A stretch of DNA of 64,000 bases from Bog-473 sp963704355 (GCA_963704355.1 OY969891.1:2852001-2916000), one strand, 5' to 3'; positions 51,801 through 62,952 are shown, numbered from the stretch's first letter. The notes: generated by a model not told the origin, from the letters alone. Made by a program: numbers and translations.

Positions 51801-53559
51801 CCGGGTCCGTCAAACCCTGCGGGGTCTGCAGGAGCTCCAGGGCGAGCAGCTCCGGCTGGGGAACGCCGTAGTGCTCGTAGTTCTGGTCGTACTCGACCAT
51901 CACGTCCCCGGCGCCCATCAGGCGGGACATCGGCGCCAGGGCGTTCATGTTGGCGATGCCGTCCTGCATCGGCCCGTCGACCGCGTACAGCGTGTCCGCC
52001 GTCGCGATGGACCCCATGATCTGTTGCTCGCGCGTCACGAAGTCACGGTTCAACAAGGCCGGCTGGGGCGTGTCGACGGTGTCACCCCAGCGGTAGGAGG
52101 CGAAGTCGTTGCCCGGGATGGCGAAGACGCGAGTGCCCGGATGCGTCGCGTTGAGGTGGTGGATGGCGGCCAGCTCGTAGGAGGGCAGCGACGCCGGCTG
52201 CGTGAAGTTGTTGGCGATGGTGTCGCCGTTGAACAGCGATGGGATGTTGGCGACCACCAGCCCCGCCACCACGAGCGCGGTTGCGATGCCCACGAACGAG
52301 AGGCGGAGCCACAAGGCGGTCAGCCCGCAGCCCAAGAGCATGACGAGGGCGAGCAGCACGAGCGGAGTGGCCCGGTCGGTCGAGCGCAACGCGAGGCCGG
52401 CCGTCGTGTCCGTCATGAAGGACTTCAGGACGCGGCCGATCACGGTCGGATTGGTGAAGGGGAACGGACCGACCGACAGGACCAGGCCGAGGAAGAGGAG
52501 GACGAGGAAATACGCCCGCTCGCGCCACCGCACGAAGGCGGCGGCGACCAGCGCGACCACCGGCACTGCGAAGGACGACGCGAGGAGCGCGATGTTCTGC
52601 GTGTAGCGGACGGCGGCGTTCGTCCAGGGGCCGAGGTGGTCGGACCCGTAGAAGTACCAATAGCCGAGGCCGCGCAGAATGTCGGTCGGATTCGACGTGG
52701 CCGACGTTGACGGGACGGTCTCGGTGAACTTCAAGACGTTCACGCCGTAGGCCGCCTCCACCTCGAGCCCGGCGATCCACCACAAGGAGGCTCCCAAGGT
52801 CAGGATGGCGATGCGGAGCCCGGTCGCCAGGGCGTGCCGCCAGGTCGACTCCCGCAGCACCACCACGGCGTAGAAGAGCCAGAGGATGGGCGCCACCCCG
52901 ACGTAGATGACGGAGCTGGCGTTGATGCCGCTGACCAACGCGACGACGATCGCGAACAGCGCAGGCTCGCGCCACCCACCCCGGCGCAGGGCCACGATGG
53001 TCAGACCCAGCATGAACGGCAGTCCCGCCCACGGGAGGAGGATGACCGAAATCCGCCCGGCGTACTGCAAGAAGTAGGGCGAGAGCATGTACGCAAGTGC
53101 GGCAACGACCGGTCCCGGCCCGCGCAAGCCCAGGATGCGCGACAGGTAGAGGACGCCCAGCCCGGCTGCGAAGAGGATCGAGCCGAGCCAGAGGCGCTGC
53201 GCCACCCACACCGGCACGCCCAGGAGATGGAAGACGACGAAGAACGGGCCCATCGGGAGCAGGTAGCCGATGTACTCGTGCGTGACGGTGCCCAGCCCCA
53301 CCGTCGGGTTCCACATGAACGCGACCTGGCTCAAGAAGCGCATCGGGTCGAGGTAGAGGTAGGTCTTGGTGTCGGGCGTCACCACGCCCGGGCGTGCCGC
53401 GAGCAACGGCACGTAGGCGAGCCCCGCCACTGCGGCCAGCCCACCGATCCACCACCAGCGTCCACTCCGGGTTGCCCGAGCCCCTCGGTTCCCTCCGTTC
53501 GAGCTGCGCTTGGCGGCGTGCCGCCCCCGGGAGGCGGTGACGGTGAGGGTCGTGGTCAT
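48853..53559 (-). CDS. AftD-like alpha-(1->3)-arabinofuranosyltransferase
   Basis: A giant 1568-residue membrane protein. After a basic N terminus, the GT-C core spans about residues 35-460 with about eleven helices; the catalytic acidic loop is PGVVTPDTKTYLYLDP and the segment FMWNPTVGLGTVTHEYIGYL follows. The extracytoplasmic middle contains discoidin-like carbohydrate-binding modules (for example AYSAIDNNFDTAWITGTF and VDGDASTAWQPGLG). Helices return at about residue 1320-1510. Length and layout match DUF3367/AftD (about 1400 residues in mycobacteria). It implies an arabinofuranose-containing envelope polymer or a related sugar. Confidence 0.88.
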   Translation of the reverse strand: MTTTLTVTASRGRHAAKRSSNGGNRGARATRSGRWWWIGGLAAVAGLAYVPLLAARPGVVTPDTKTYLYLDPMRFLSQVAFMWNPTVGLGTVTHEYIGYLLPMGPFFVVFHLLGVPVWVAQRLWLGSILFAAGLGVLYLSRILGLRGPGPVVAALAYMLSPYFLQYAGRISVILLPWAGLPFMLGLTIVALRRGGWREPALFAIVVALVSGINASSVIYVGVAPILWLFYAVVVLRESTWRHALATGLRIAILTLGASLWWIAGLEVEAAYGVNVLKFTETVPSTSATSNPTDILRGLGYWYFYGSDHLGPWTNAAVRYTQNIALLASSFAVPVVALVAAAFVRWRERAYFLVLLFLGLVLSVGPFPFTNPTVIGRVLKSFMTDTTAGLALRSTDRATPLVLLALVMLLGCGLTALWLRLSFVGIATALVVAGLVVANIPSLFNGDTIANNFTQPASLPSYELAAIHHLNATHPGTRVFAIPGNDFASYRWGDTVDTPQPALLNRDFVTREQQIMGSIATADTLYAVDGPMQDGIANMNALAPMSRLMGAGDVMVEYDQNYEHYGVPQPELLALELLQTPQGLTDPVSFGTPRPNLSTVSTLNEEDLSVPGNVGWPSPIVTYTVPNPRPLLRGESDTGALVMEGDATGLNNLAGLGLLNTDSAIYYAGTLATDPSRLGDLAAQGAHLVLTDTNRKQAFRWDTLTANVGYTETPGENPAKTDLSDSPVELFPGSTITSKTYATYVGAVNVTASSYGNGVSYTPEDQAYSAIDNNFDTAWITGTFVPDPAGQWWQARFTNPVTTDHVTLVQPQRGDRSRWVSSVTLTFDGKHPVKYDLTAASHVTSGQTLTFPPETFHTLRVTIDGTTDNTAPPLTAAAVGFSEVEIPGQQVHQVLQMPTQMLSRLGSASASNRLTVVMTRSRTSQYPPRSDPETSIARQFTLPTARTFTLSGSASLSSLIPDDEIDRLVGRSTNGANGVKDAYSSGRLPGDLKATASATVDGDASTAWQPGLGTNAQIGSTLTYDLTKPQQVGEINMQVIADGRHSVPTSMTITSGSQTRQVTLPPIADSTVPGAVTTVPVLFAPLTGSHFIVTFTGIRPEYAANYYSAGPLALPLGIAEIGFPGVLSSPTPAQLPGNCVANLMTIDGQPVDVSVVGSTTQALNGGEGQVVPCGPDANGITLAAGTHVVETAVGHNPPCASTPTTCTGWNIDQLVLDSAATGGAGPAVTTTPAGTPQIPAVQPGAAPSVTTTSSHIDGHGIAVQGATQPFELVFGQSVNKGWQAVASPGPGARAGSHAVNLGPPQLVDGFANGWHVTAAELRALGGSSFTVELTWTPQRLVWAALAVSGATLVLCLLLGLLPIRARRWVRARLPRRLRGPAGPDAPERPDRPFDLPALALPFGNPAPPGSAPSADVRWPWWRRIVRAVILGAVTGGVALLVAPPRAGLAVGVIVAVGLLVPRLRAAPTIAGIAFVVAGCLNVVEGQRVHRYLPGSNWAGSFIHAGNLIWLGVVLLVADAVISSFARRVPKPLGRRATRVAASPESSAADGAATSPARSTPGTAAVPSRG

Positions 53560-53634
53560 GAAGGGCGGTCAGAAAGTCGCCCGGTAGTGTAAGCAGGCAG
53601 CGCCACTGCGGCGTGTCACACGAAGGGAGCGCCC

Positions 53635-54447
53635 GTGGCCACGAGCACGAGGAGCCGCCTCACGGGGGAGCGGCCGCAGGAGGGCGTCACCCCTGATTCC
53701 CTGCTCGCGCTGCACGAGGCCGGCTACCGCGCCGTGCTCGAGCGCATTGGGAAGGGACGGATCCTCGACGTCGGGTGCGGCCAGGGCTTCGAATCCGCCC
53801 GTTTCTTCGACCCGGGCCGCCAGGTCGTCGGCGTCGACTACTCGTACGACGCCGTGCACACCGCGTCGTCCCGGTACGGGCCGGCGGGGCTGCGCGTGGC
53901 CCAGATGAACGCGCTCGGTCTCGGGTTGCTGCCGGCGAGCTTCGACGGTGCCTGCTCGTCCCATCTGATCGAGCACTTCACAGACCCCGAGCCGCACGTG
54001 GCCGAGCTGGCCCGCGTGGTCAAGGACGACGGGGTGGCCTGCCTGCTGACGCCGAACAAACCGACGGACTTCGAGAACCCGTTCCACCTCCACCTCTTCG
54101 ACCGGGCTGAGCTGCGCGCCATGCTCGAGCGCCACTTCGGCGACGTCTGGCTGGGCGGGGTCGACGCCGCGCCGCACGTGAAGGCGGATTTGCAGGCGCG
54201 GCGGCTCAAGGCGGACAAGCTGCTGCGGCTCGACGTGTTCGACCTCCGCCACCGCATGCCCTACGACTGGTACGTATGGGCTTACACCCGGCTGCTGCCT
54301 GTCGCCTACAGGCTGGTGGCACGGGGCGACACCGGCGGCGCCACCGGCATCACCGCCGACGATTGGTTCGTCACCGAGGAGCCCGACGACACGACGCTCG
54401 TCCTGTTCGCCGTCGCGACGTCACCCCGCCGGGACGCATCCGGCTGA
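53635..54447 (+). CDS. SAM-dependent class I methyltransferase
   Basis: A 270-residue cytoplasmic methyltransferase. The SAM-binding motif I is RILDVGCGQGFESARFF (about residue 42), with VVGVDYSYDAVHTAS and SSHLIEHFTDPEPHVAEL following as motifs II-IV. The substrate is unknown; next to the glycan cluster, a sugar or lipid carrier is plausible. GTG start fixed by AAGGGAG five bases upstream. Its stop overlaps the coaE start by one base (TGATG), so coaE depends on its translation. Confidence 0.85.
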   Translation: MATSTRSRLTGERPQEGVTPDSLLALHEAGYRAVLERIGKGRILDVGCGQGFESARFFDPGRQVVGVDYSYDAVHTASSRYGPAGLRVAQMNALGLGLLPASFDGACSSHLIEHFTDPEPHVAELARVVKDDGVACLLTPNKPTDFENPFHLHLFDRAELRAMLERHFGDVWLGGVDAAPHVKADLQARRLKADKLLRLDVFDLRHRMPYDWYVWAYTRLLPVAYRLVARGDTGGATGITADDWFVTEEPDDTTLVLFAVATSPRRDASG

Positions 54448-55067
54448 TGCTGGCGGTGGGCCTCACCGGCGGGATCGGATCCGGGAAGTCCGCGGTGGCC
54501 GACCTCCTCGTGGCGCGGGGCGGGGTGCTCATCGACGCCGACCAGGTGGCGCGTGAGGTGGTCGCGCCGGGCGGGCCGGCCTACCAGCCGCTCATCGACC
54601 GCTTCGGGCCGGGGATCGTGGCCGCGGACGGGACGATCGACCGGCAGGCGCTGGCCAAGGTCGCGTTCGCCAACGAGGAGACGCGCCAGGAGCTGAACGC
54701 GATCACGCATCCGGCCATCGGCATCGCCATGATCGAGGCGCGCGACGAGCTGAAGGACACCGACGACATCGTGGTGCTGGCCATCCCGCTGCTCACCGCA
54801 GTGCACCGGGAGACGGTCAAGCTGCACAAGGTGGTGGTGGTGGACACGCCGGTCGAGATCGCGCTCGAGCGGCTGCTCGCACAGCGAGGCTTCGACCGGG
54901 AGGACGCCGAGGCTCGGATCCGGTCCCAGATCTCGCGGGAGGAGCGGATCAAGGACGCCGACTACGTCCTGGACAACTCCGGCGACAGGGCCGCGCTGGA
55001 GCGCGAGGTGGCCAGGCTGTGGGAGTGGCTGGTGGCGGCACGGGACGAGCGCCGCGCCCACGCCTGA
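54447..55067 (+). CDS. coaE: Dephospho-CoA kinase
   Basis: P-loop kinase of 206 residues making CoA in the last biosynthetic step. Walker A is TGGIGSGKSAVADLL, followed by LIDADQVAREVV (substrate-binding Asp) and the lid region RLLAQRGFDREDAEARI. The start is ATG 54447, where homology begins. Position before uvrB matches the common actinobacterial rpsA-coaE-uvrB order, here split by about 23 kb from rpsA. Confidence 0.94.
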   Translation: MLAVGLTGGIGSGKSAVADLLVARGGVLIDADQVAREVVAPGGPAYQPLIDRFGPGIVAADGTIDRQALAKVAFANEETRQELNAITHPAIGIAMIEARDELKDTDDIVVLAIPLLTAVHRETVKLHKVVVVDTPVEIALERLLAQRGFDREDAEARIRSQISREERIKDADYVLDNSGDRAALEREVARLWEWLVAARDERRAHA

Positions 55068-55105
55068 ACCGGCCCAGAGCCGCCTGGATCGTCACACCCC
55101 CCGGG

Positions 55106-55111
55106 TAGCCT
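55106..55111 (+). promoter_or_regulatory. Putative -10 box of uvrB
   Basis: TAGCCT ends nine bases before the uvrB ATG. GAGGAG at 55112-55118 lies between, so the start could be read either leaderless or with a ribosome-binding site if transcription begins early. No LexA-type palindrome was seen. Confidence 0.4.
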
Positions 55112-55120
55112 CGAGGAGCT

Positions 55121-57172
55121 ATGCCCGATTTCGAAGTCGTGTCGCCGTTCAAGCCGTCGGGCGACCAGCCACAGGCCATTACGGCCCTGGCCCACGGGGT
55201 GCAACGGGGCGACCGCTACCAGACCCTCCAGGGCATCACGGGCTCGGGGAAGACCGCGACCATCGCCTGGATGATCGAACAGGCGCAACGGCCGACGCTG
55301 ATCATTGAGCCCAACAAGTCGCTGGCCGCCCAGCTCTCCTCGGAACTGCGGGAGCTCTTCCCCAAGAACCGGGTCGAGTTCTTCGTCTCCTACTACGACT
55401 ACTACCAACCCGAGGCGTACCTCCCGACCACCGACACGTACATAGAGAAGGACTCGTCCATCAACGACGAGATCGACCGGTTGCGCCACGCCACCACCTC
55501 CTCCCTGCTGATGCGGCGGGACGTGATCGTGGTGGCCTCGGTGTCCTGTATCTACGGCCTGGGGTCGCCCGACGAGTACCGGGACCGCATCCTGGGGCTG
55601 GCCGTCGGGGAGCAGCTCGACCAGCGGGACATCCTGCGCCGGCTCGTCGACCTCCAGTACTCCCGCAACGACGTGAACCTGGTCCGCGGGACCTTCCGGG
55701 CCCGGGGCGACACGGTGGAGATCCACCCGGCTTACGAGGAGGCGGCGCTGCGGGTCGAGCTGTTCGGCGACACGGTCGAACGGATCGTGCCCTTCGATGT
55801 GCTCACCGGGGAGATGGGCGACGAGATCGAGGACGTCGCGGTGTACGCGGCCACGCACTACGTCACGGGCGACGAGATCATTCAGCGGGCGGTCGGGACG
55901 ATCGAAGTCGAGCTGCGCGAGAGCCTCCAGGAGTTCGAGAAGCAGGGCAAGCTGCTCGAGGCCCAGCGCCTGCGGGTGCGCACCGAGCACGACCTCGAGA
56001 TGCTGGCCGAGACGGGCGTGTGCTCGGGCGTCGAGAACTACAGCCGCCACCTCGACGGGCGGGCGCCGGGCGAGACGCCGTACACGCTCCTCGACTTCTT
56101 CCCCAAGGACTACCTCTGCGTGATCGACGAGAGCCACGTCGCCGTCCCGCAGCTGCACGGCCAGTACGCCGGCGACCGGTCGCGCAAGGACGTGCTCGTC
56201 GAGCACGGGTTCCGTCTGCCGTCGGCCAAGGACAACCGGCCGCTGCGCTTCGACGAGTTCGTCGAGCGGGTGCCCCAGTGCGTCTTCGTCTCCGCCACGC
56301 CGGGGCCCTTCGAGCTCGAGCAGTCGGCCCAGGTGGTCGAGCAGGTGATCCGGCCGACCGGGCTCGTCGACCCCGAGGTCACGATCATGCCCACCAAGGG
56401 ACAGATCGACGACCTGCTGGCCCGCATCACGAAGACCGTGGCGGCGGGCGGGCGGGTGCTGGTCACGACGCTGACCAAGAAGATGGCCGAGGACCTGACG
56501 GACTATCTGTCGGAGGCCGGTGTGCGGGTGCAGTACCTGCACTCGGACATCGACACCATCACCCGGATCGAAATCCTGCGCGAACTGCGGCTCGGGACCA
56601 TCGACGTGCTCGTGGGCATCAACCTGCTGCGCGAGGGCCTGGACCTGCCCGAGGTGGCGTTGGTGGCGATTCTGGACGCCGACAAGGAAGGGTTCCTGCG
56701 CTCGGCGTCGTCGCTGATCCAGACGATGGGGCGGGCGGCTCGCAACGTCGACGGCGTCGTGGTGCTCTACGCCGACACGATCACCGACTCCATGCGGGAG
56801 GCCGTCTCGGTGACGCAGCGCCGGCGTGAGGTGCAGATTGCGTACAACCGCGAACACGGCATCGACCCGCAGACCATCCGCAAGTCGGTCACCGACATCC
56901 TCGAACGTCTGCGGGGATCGGGCGGGGGCGGCGTGGCCCGTGCCGGGCGCAGCCGCGCCGAGGTGCGGCGCAACGCGGCCGTGCGCGGCAACCGGCGGCC
57001 CGAGGTGTTGGTCGACGGGTCGGCGTCGGCCCCCGCCTCGCCGGCGGAGGCCATTGAGCTGATCACCCAGCTGGAGGCCGAGATGCGCTCGGCTGCCGCC
57101 GAGCTTCGTTACGAGGAGGCGGCGCTGTTGCGCGACGAGATCGCTGAGATCAGGTCGTCGGTCCCGGGCTGA
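55121..57172 (+). CDS. uvrB: Excinuclease ABC subunit B
   Basis: Nucleotide-excision repair helicase-like protein of 683 residues. Walker A is GITGSGKTATIAWMIEQA; the damage-probing beta-hairpin has YYDYYQPEAYLPTTDTYIEK. Helicase motifs VIDESHV, SATPGPFE, INLLREGLDLPEV and QTMGRAARN are intact. The C-terminal UVR motif TQLEAEMRSAAAELRYEEAA binds UvrC. Encoded near uvrA and uvrC on the same strand. A four-copy repeat array begins at the base after the stop codon. Confidence 0.97.
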   Translation: MPDFEVVSPFKPSGDQPQAITALAHGVQRGDRYQTLQGITGSGKTATIAWMIEQAQRPTLIIEPNKSLAAQLSSELRELFPKNRVEFFVSYYDYYQPEAYLPTTDTYIEKDSSINDEIDRLRHATTSSLLMRRDVIVVASVSCIYGLGSPDEYRDRILGLAVGEQLDQRDILRRLVDLQYSRNDVNLVRGTFRARGDTVEIHPAYEEAALRVELFGDTVERIVPFDVLTGEMGDEIEDVAVYAATHYVTGDEIIQRAVGTIEVELRESLQEFEKQGKLLEAQRLRVRTEHDLEMLAETGVCSGVENYSRHLDGRAPGETPYTLLDFFPKDYLCVIDESHVAVPQLHGQYAGDRSRKDVLVEHGFRLPSAKDNRPLRFDEFVERVPQCVFVSATPGPFELEQSAQVVEQVIRPTGLVDPEVTIMPTKGQIDDLLARITKTVAAGGRVLVTTLTKKMAEDLTDYLSEAGVRVQYLHSDIDTITRIEILRELRLGTIDVLVGINLLREGLDLPEVALVAILDADKEGFLRSASSLIQTMGRAARNVDGVVVLYADTITDSMREAVSVTQRRREVQIAYNREHGIDPQTIRKSVTDILERLRGSGGGGVARAGRSRAEVRRNAAVRGNRRPEVLVDGSASAPASPAEAIELITQLEAEMRSAAAELRYEEAALLRDEIAEIRSSVPG

Positions 57173-57314
57173 GAGCGTCCCGGTGATGTCTCCTGAAAAC
57201 CATAAACAGAGCGTCCCGGTGATGTCTCCTGAAAACCATAAACAGAGCGTCCCGGTGATGTCTCTGAAAACCATAAACAGAGCGTCCCGGTGATGTCTCT
57301 GAAACCCATAAACA
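57173..57314. repeat. Four-copy tandem repeat array after uvrB
   Basis: Units 57173-57208, 57209-57244 (36 bases, identical), 57245-57279 and 57280-57314 (35 bases, one C lost in TCTCCTG). The common core is GATGTCTC(C)TGAAAACCATAAACA. The core matches the minus strand of the element at 30-77 and the copy after uvrA. There is no spacer between units, so it is not a CRISPR array. Confidence 0.9.
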
Positions 57315-57389
57315 GGATCGTTGACAGATTCGTGCGATTTCGAGCGGCCTCTTGATCGACCGGTGAGGCGCTCCCAGTTTCCCTTCCTC

Positions 57390-57395
57390 TAGCCT
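57390..57395 (+). promoter_or_regulatory. Putative -10 box of SnoaL-like gene
   Basis: TAGCCT ends eight bases before the ATG at 57404 with no Shine-Dalgarno sequence between. Confidence 0.45.
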
Positions 57396-57403
57396 CGCGG
57401 CCC

Positions 57404-57787
57404 ATGCCGACCACCACCCAACTCCGCGAGGCCATGGCGCGCTACGCCGAGGCCGCCACCTCGAGGGACGCCGACAAATACGCCGCGCTCTTCACGCCTG
57501 ACGCCGTCCAGGTCGACCCGTATCCCGCCGGCGTCCACAACGGCCGGGAGGAGATCCGGGCCTTCATCGCCCAGTCCTTCGACGCCTGCGAGACGATGAC
57601 GTTCGAGGTCGAGGAGTGCCACCCCGTGGCGGACAGGGCGGCCGTCCGGTTCCACATAACGCTGGGTCTGGAGGGAGGCACGACCATGCACATCCGCGGC
57701 GTCGAGGTCTTCACGATCACCGAAGACGGCCTGATTTCCGGGGTCGATGCGTACTGGGGCGAGGAGGACGTCACGTTCGAGGGTTGA
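57404..57787 (+). CDS. SnoaL/NTF2-like small protein
   Basis: A 127-residue single-domain cone-shaped alpha+beta barrel protein of the NTF2/ketosteroid-isomerase superfamily. It shows MARYAEAATSRDADKYAALF, PDAVQVDPYP, GREEIRAFI and ISGVDAYWGEEDV in the expected order. Such proteins may be isomerases, hydrolases or binders; the pocket residues do not allow a choice. It stands alone between uvrB and uvrA with its own likely leaderless promoter. Confidence 0.8.
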   Translation: MPTTTQLREAMARYAEAATSRDADKYAALFTPDAVQVDPYPAGVHNGREEIRAFIAQSFDACETMTFEVEECHPVADRAAVRFHITLGLEGGTTMHIRGVEVFTITEDGLISGVDAYWGEEDVTFEG

Positions 57788-57881
57788 GCGGAGCACCGGC
57801 CAGACCCGGAGGGCCGGGACACCGTGCCTTCGGGCGCGAGCCGATGACCTGGGGCACGCCGGAGATGAGACAACGCGCCGG

Positions 57882-57887
57882 TATCCT
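57882..57887 (+). promoter_or_regulatory. Putative -10 box of uvrA
   Basis: TATCCT ends six bases before the uvrA ATG; no Shine-Dalgarno sequence. A leaderless uvrA transcript is likely. Confidence 0.5.
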
Positions 57888-57893
57888 GCTTCG

Positions 57894-60755
<2,862 letters not shown>

Positions 60756-60756
60756 T

Positions 60757-60781
60757 CTCTCTCACCCGTGCTGGGAGAGAG
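60757..60781 (+). terminator. Hairpin after uvrA
   Basis: CTCTCTC and GAGAGAG pair over seven bases around an eleven-base loop, two bases after the uvrA stop. No T run follows. It directly precedes the dispersed-repeat copy. Confidence 0.45.
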
Positions 60782-60786
60782 CGCCG

Positions 60787-60822
60787 TTGATGCCTCTGAA
60801 AACCATGCAGCAATTCGTTTAG
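60787..60822. repeat. Dispersed repeat copy after uvrA
   Basis: TGCCTCTGAAAACCATGCAG and the following bases to TCGTTTA (60791-60821) match 31-61 of the window at 26 of 31 positions, including the centre of the palindrome. The right arm is missing. It lies in the convergent gap between uvrA and the DUF427 gene. Confidence 0.75.
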
Positions 60823-60832
60823 TTCGACGCGG

Positions 60833-61609
60833 TCAGCCGGCGGAGCCGGAGAAGTGGGTCCGGGGGCGCTCAAGGTGCACGCCGTCGACGAAAAGGTCGA
60901 CCTTCTCGTTGTAGAACGCAACGAGCCCGGCAATCGGCAACAACTCGCGCGACGGGAAGTCGTAGGCCCAGGCGACGTCCGGCTGGGTGCGGCCGTCGAC
61001 GAGGGCGGACCAGTAGCCACTCGTGGTGCCCTTGTAGGGGCATGACGTAACGGTGTCCGAGGCGACCAGCTTGGTGAAGTCGACGTCGGTCCGGTTGAGG
61101 TAGTAGCGGGTGGGGAGTCCCGTCTCGAAGCACAGGACGGGTGAGGAGGTCTCCGCCAACACGACCCCGTGCGACTCGACGCGCACCGTGCGGGTGGACC
61201 GAATGGAGTCCACCCTGGTGTACGGGTTGCGCGGGTGCACGAAGACCTGCTCGTCCTCTTCGTACCAGGCGTCGAGGGCGGACCACTCGAAGCGCACCGT
61301 GTCGTCGAGCCCCTCTACCTTCGCTGCGGAGAGCACCTTGGCCGCCCCCGGCCGGTCGGCGCCACGCACGCGTAGGCCGTGGATCTTCACGTCACCGCGC
61401 GTCGTCTCCTCGGTCGCGCCCTCGTCGACCAGGGCGTCGGTGCGGACGTCGGCCAGCGGAACGTAGTACTGCGGATAGCCCGACCATTCCCACACGTACT
61501 TCGCTGCGGTGGTGTCGAGGACTGTCTCGCCGGCGAGCACGGCGCGGATGCGGCGCGGGACGGGCTCGACGTGGTTCGCCGGGATGAGAAAGGCGGGGTA
61601 ATCGGTCAC
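60833..61609 (-). CDS. DUF427 family protein, two repeats
   Basis: A 258-residue protein with two copies of the DUF427 fold. The first half has RRIRAVLAGETVLDTTAAKYVW and YYVPLADVR; the second has RTVRVESHGVVLAETSSPVL, RYYLNRTDV and CPYKGTTSGYWS. The double-domain form is common in actinobacteria and of unknown biochemical role. GTG start with GAGAGGA upstream. It converges on uvrA. Confidence 0.82.
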   Translation of the reverse strand: MTDYPAFLIPANHVEPVPRRIRAVLAGETVLDTTAAKYVWEWSGYPQYYVPLADVRTDALVDEGATEETTRGDVKIHGLRVRGADRPGAAKVLSAAKVEGLDDTVRFEWSALDAWYEEDEQVFVHPRNPYTRVDSIRSTRTVRVESHGVVLAETSSPVLCFETGLPTRYYLNRTDVDFTKLVASDTVTSCPYKGTTSGYWSALVDGRTQPDVAWAYDFPSRELLPIAGLVAFYNEKVDLFVDGVHLERPRTHFSGSAG

Positions 61610-61694
61610 CGGAGGTCCTCTCGTTGCATCGGAACCGTACGCGATGACCCTAACGGCGTCGCTGCGGCGACCACGCGGTCGTGCCGGGAGGCTC

Positions 61695-62798
61695 TCAGGT
61701 CATGGCGAGCATGCGTTCGAGCGCGACCTTGGCCCACTCGGCCGTGTCGGCGTCGACGACGATCTGGTTGCGCACCTCGCCGGCGACGAGCCCCTCGAGG
61801 ATCCAGGCCAGGTGCTGGGGGTCTATGCGCGACATGGTCGAGCACGGGCAGACGAGCGGGTCGAGGCAGACGACCGTCTTGTCCGGTGACTCGTTGTCGA
61901 GCCGGTTCACCAGGTGGATCTCCGTCGCGACGCCGATGACCGAGCCTGCGGGCGCGGCAGCGACGGACCGGATGATGGCGTCGGTCGAGCCGATGACGTC
62001 GCCGAGCTCGACGACCTCGTGCGCGCACTCCGGATGGACCATCACGATGCCATCGGGGTGCTCGGCCCGGAAGGCCTCGACGTGCTCGGGCCGGAAGCGC
62101 TGGTGCACCGAGCAGTGCCCCTTCCACAAGAGCAGCGTGGACTCCTTGACCTCGCGGTCGGTCAGCCCGCCGAGGACCTGGCGCGGGTTCCACACGTGCA
62201 TGTCGGCGGCGCCGTAGCCCAGCTGGAAGCCGGTGTTGCGGCCCAGGTGCTGGTCGGGGAAGAAGAGGACCCGCTCACCCCGCTCGAGGGCCCACGTCAG
62301 GACGGCCCGGGCGTTGGACGATGTGCAGACCGCCCCGCCGTGCCGCCCCACGAACGCCTTGATGGCGGCGGCCGAGTTCATGTAGGTCACCGGGACCAGG
62401 CGCGCGACGTCGATGACCCGGGCCAGCTCCTCCCAGGCCTCCTCGACCTGGTCGATGTCGGCCATGTCCGCCATGGAGCAGCCGGCATTCAGGTCGGGCA
62501 GCACCACCCTCTGGTGGTCGCCCGTGAGGACGTCGGCGGATTCGGCCATGAAGTGGACGCCGCAAAAGACGATGAACTCCGCCTCGGCCTGGTCCGCCGC
62601 GATCCGGGACAGCCCGAAGGAGTCGCCCCGGGCGTCGGCCCAGCGCATAACGTCGTCGCGCTGGTAGTGGTGGCCGAGCAGGAAGACCCGCGGCCCGAGC
62701 GCAGCCTTGGCGTCGCCGATCATGGCGGCCAGCTCGTCGTCGGTCGCGGCGGTGTAGCGCTCCGGAAGGGGCGCTTGCAGCCTGAGCATTGTCGTCAT
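61695..62798 (-). CDS. nadA: Quinolinate synthase A
   Basis: [4Fe-4S] enzyme of 367 residues condensing iminoaspartate with dihydroxyacetone phosphate for NAD synthesis. Cluster cysteines are expected at Cys107 (NAGCSMADMA), Cys238 (HPECAHEVVEL) and Cys327 or Cys329 (DPLVCPCSTM). GHHYQRDDVMRWAD near the N terminus binds substrate. The ATG at 62798 is preceded by AAAAGGGGGC; an ATG eight codons upstream is less likely. nadB and nadC are not in the window. Confidence 0.94.
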   Translation of the reverse strand: MTTMLRLQAPLPERYTAATDDELAAMIGDAKAALGPRVFLLGHHYQRDDVMRWADARGDSFGLSRIAADQAEAEFIVFCGVHFMAESADVLTGDHQRVVLPDLNAGCSMADMADIDQVEEAWEELARVIDVARLVPVTYMNSAAAIKAFVGRHGGAVCTSSNARAVLTWALERGERVLFFPDQHLGRNTGFQLGYGAADMHVWNPRQVLGGLTDREVKESTLLLWKGHCSVHQRFRPEHVEAFRAEHPDGIVMVHPECAHEVVELGDVIGSTDAIIRSVAAAPAGSVIGVATEIHLVNRLDNESPDKTVVCLDPLVCPCSTMSRIDPQHLAWILEGLVAGEVRNQIVVDADTAEWAKVALERMLAMT

Positions 62799-62929
62799 GC
62801 CCCCTTTTGCGGGAGAGTGCATCGATCTGGCCGGCGGGGACAGCCTGGTCGCCCATCCGCGGGTGTGTCGGCCTCGATGCGAGGTTATGTGCCGGATACC
62901 AGGCCGGCAGGGCCAGTGTACCGCCCGGT

Positions 62930-62952
62930 CCCACTCGCTGCGCGAGAGTGGG
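62930..62952 (+). promoter_or_regulatory. Hairpin just upstream of uvrC start
   Basis: CCCACTC and GAGTGGG pair perfectly over seven bases around a nine-base loop, ending four bases before the uvrC ATG. If transcribed, it would sequester the ribosome-binding region. Confidence 0.4.

Noticed and set aside
31877..54447. Genomic island or prophage carrying the opp/glycan block
   Set aside because: No integrase, tRNA junction, direct repeats or visible composition break was found at the edges; only the synteny argument supports insertion.
54962..57274. 770-codon minus-strand open frame over uvrB extending through the tandem array
   Set aside because: It is an antisense shadow of uvrB; the array part only encodes repeats of the unit (GTLCLWFSGDIT) because two units are a multiple of three long.
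57173..57314. CRISPR array (regular 35-36-base units after uvrB)
   Set aside because: Units are directly adjacent with no unique spacers, number only four, and no cas gene is near; it is a tandem repeat.
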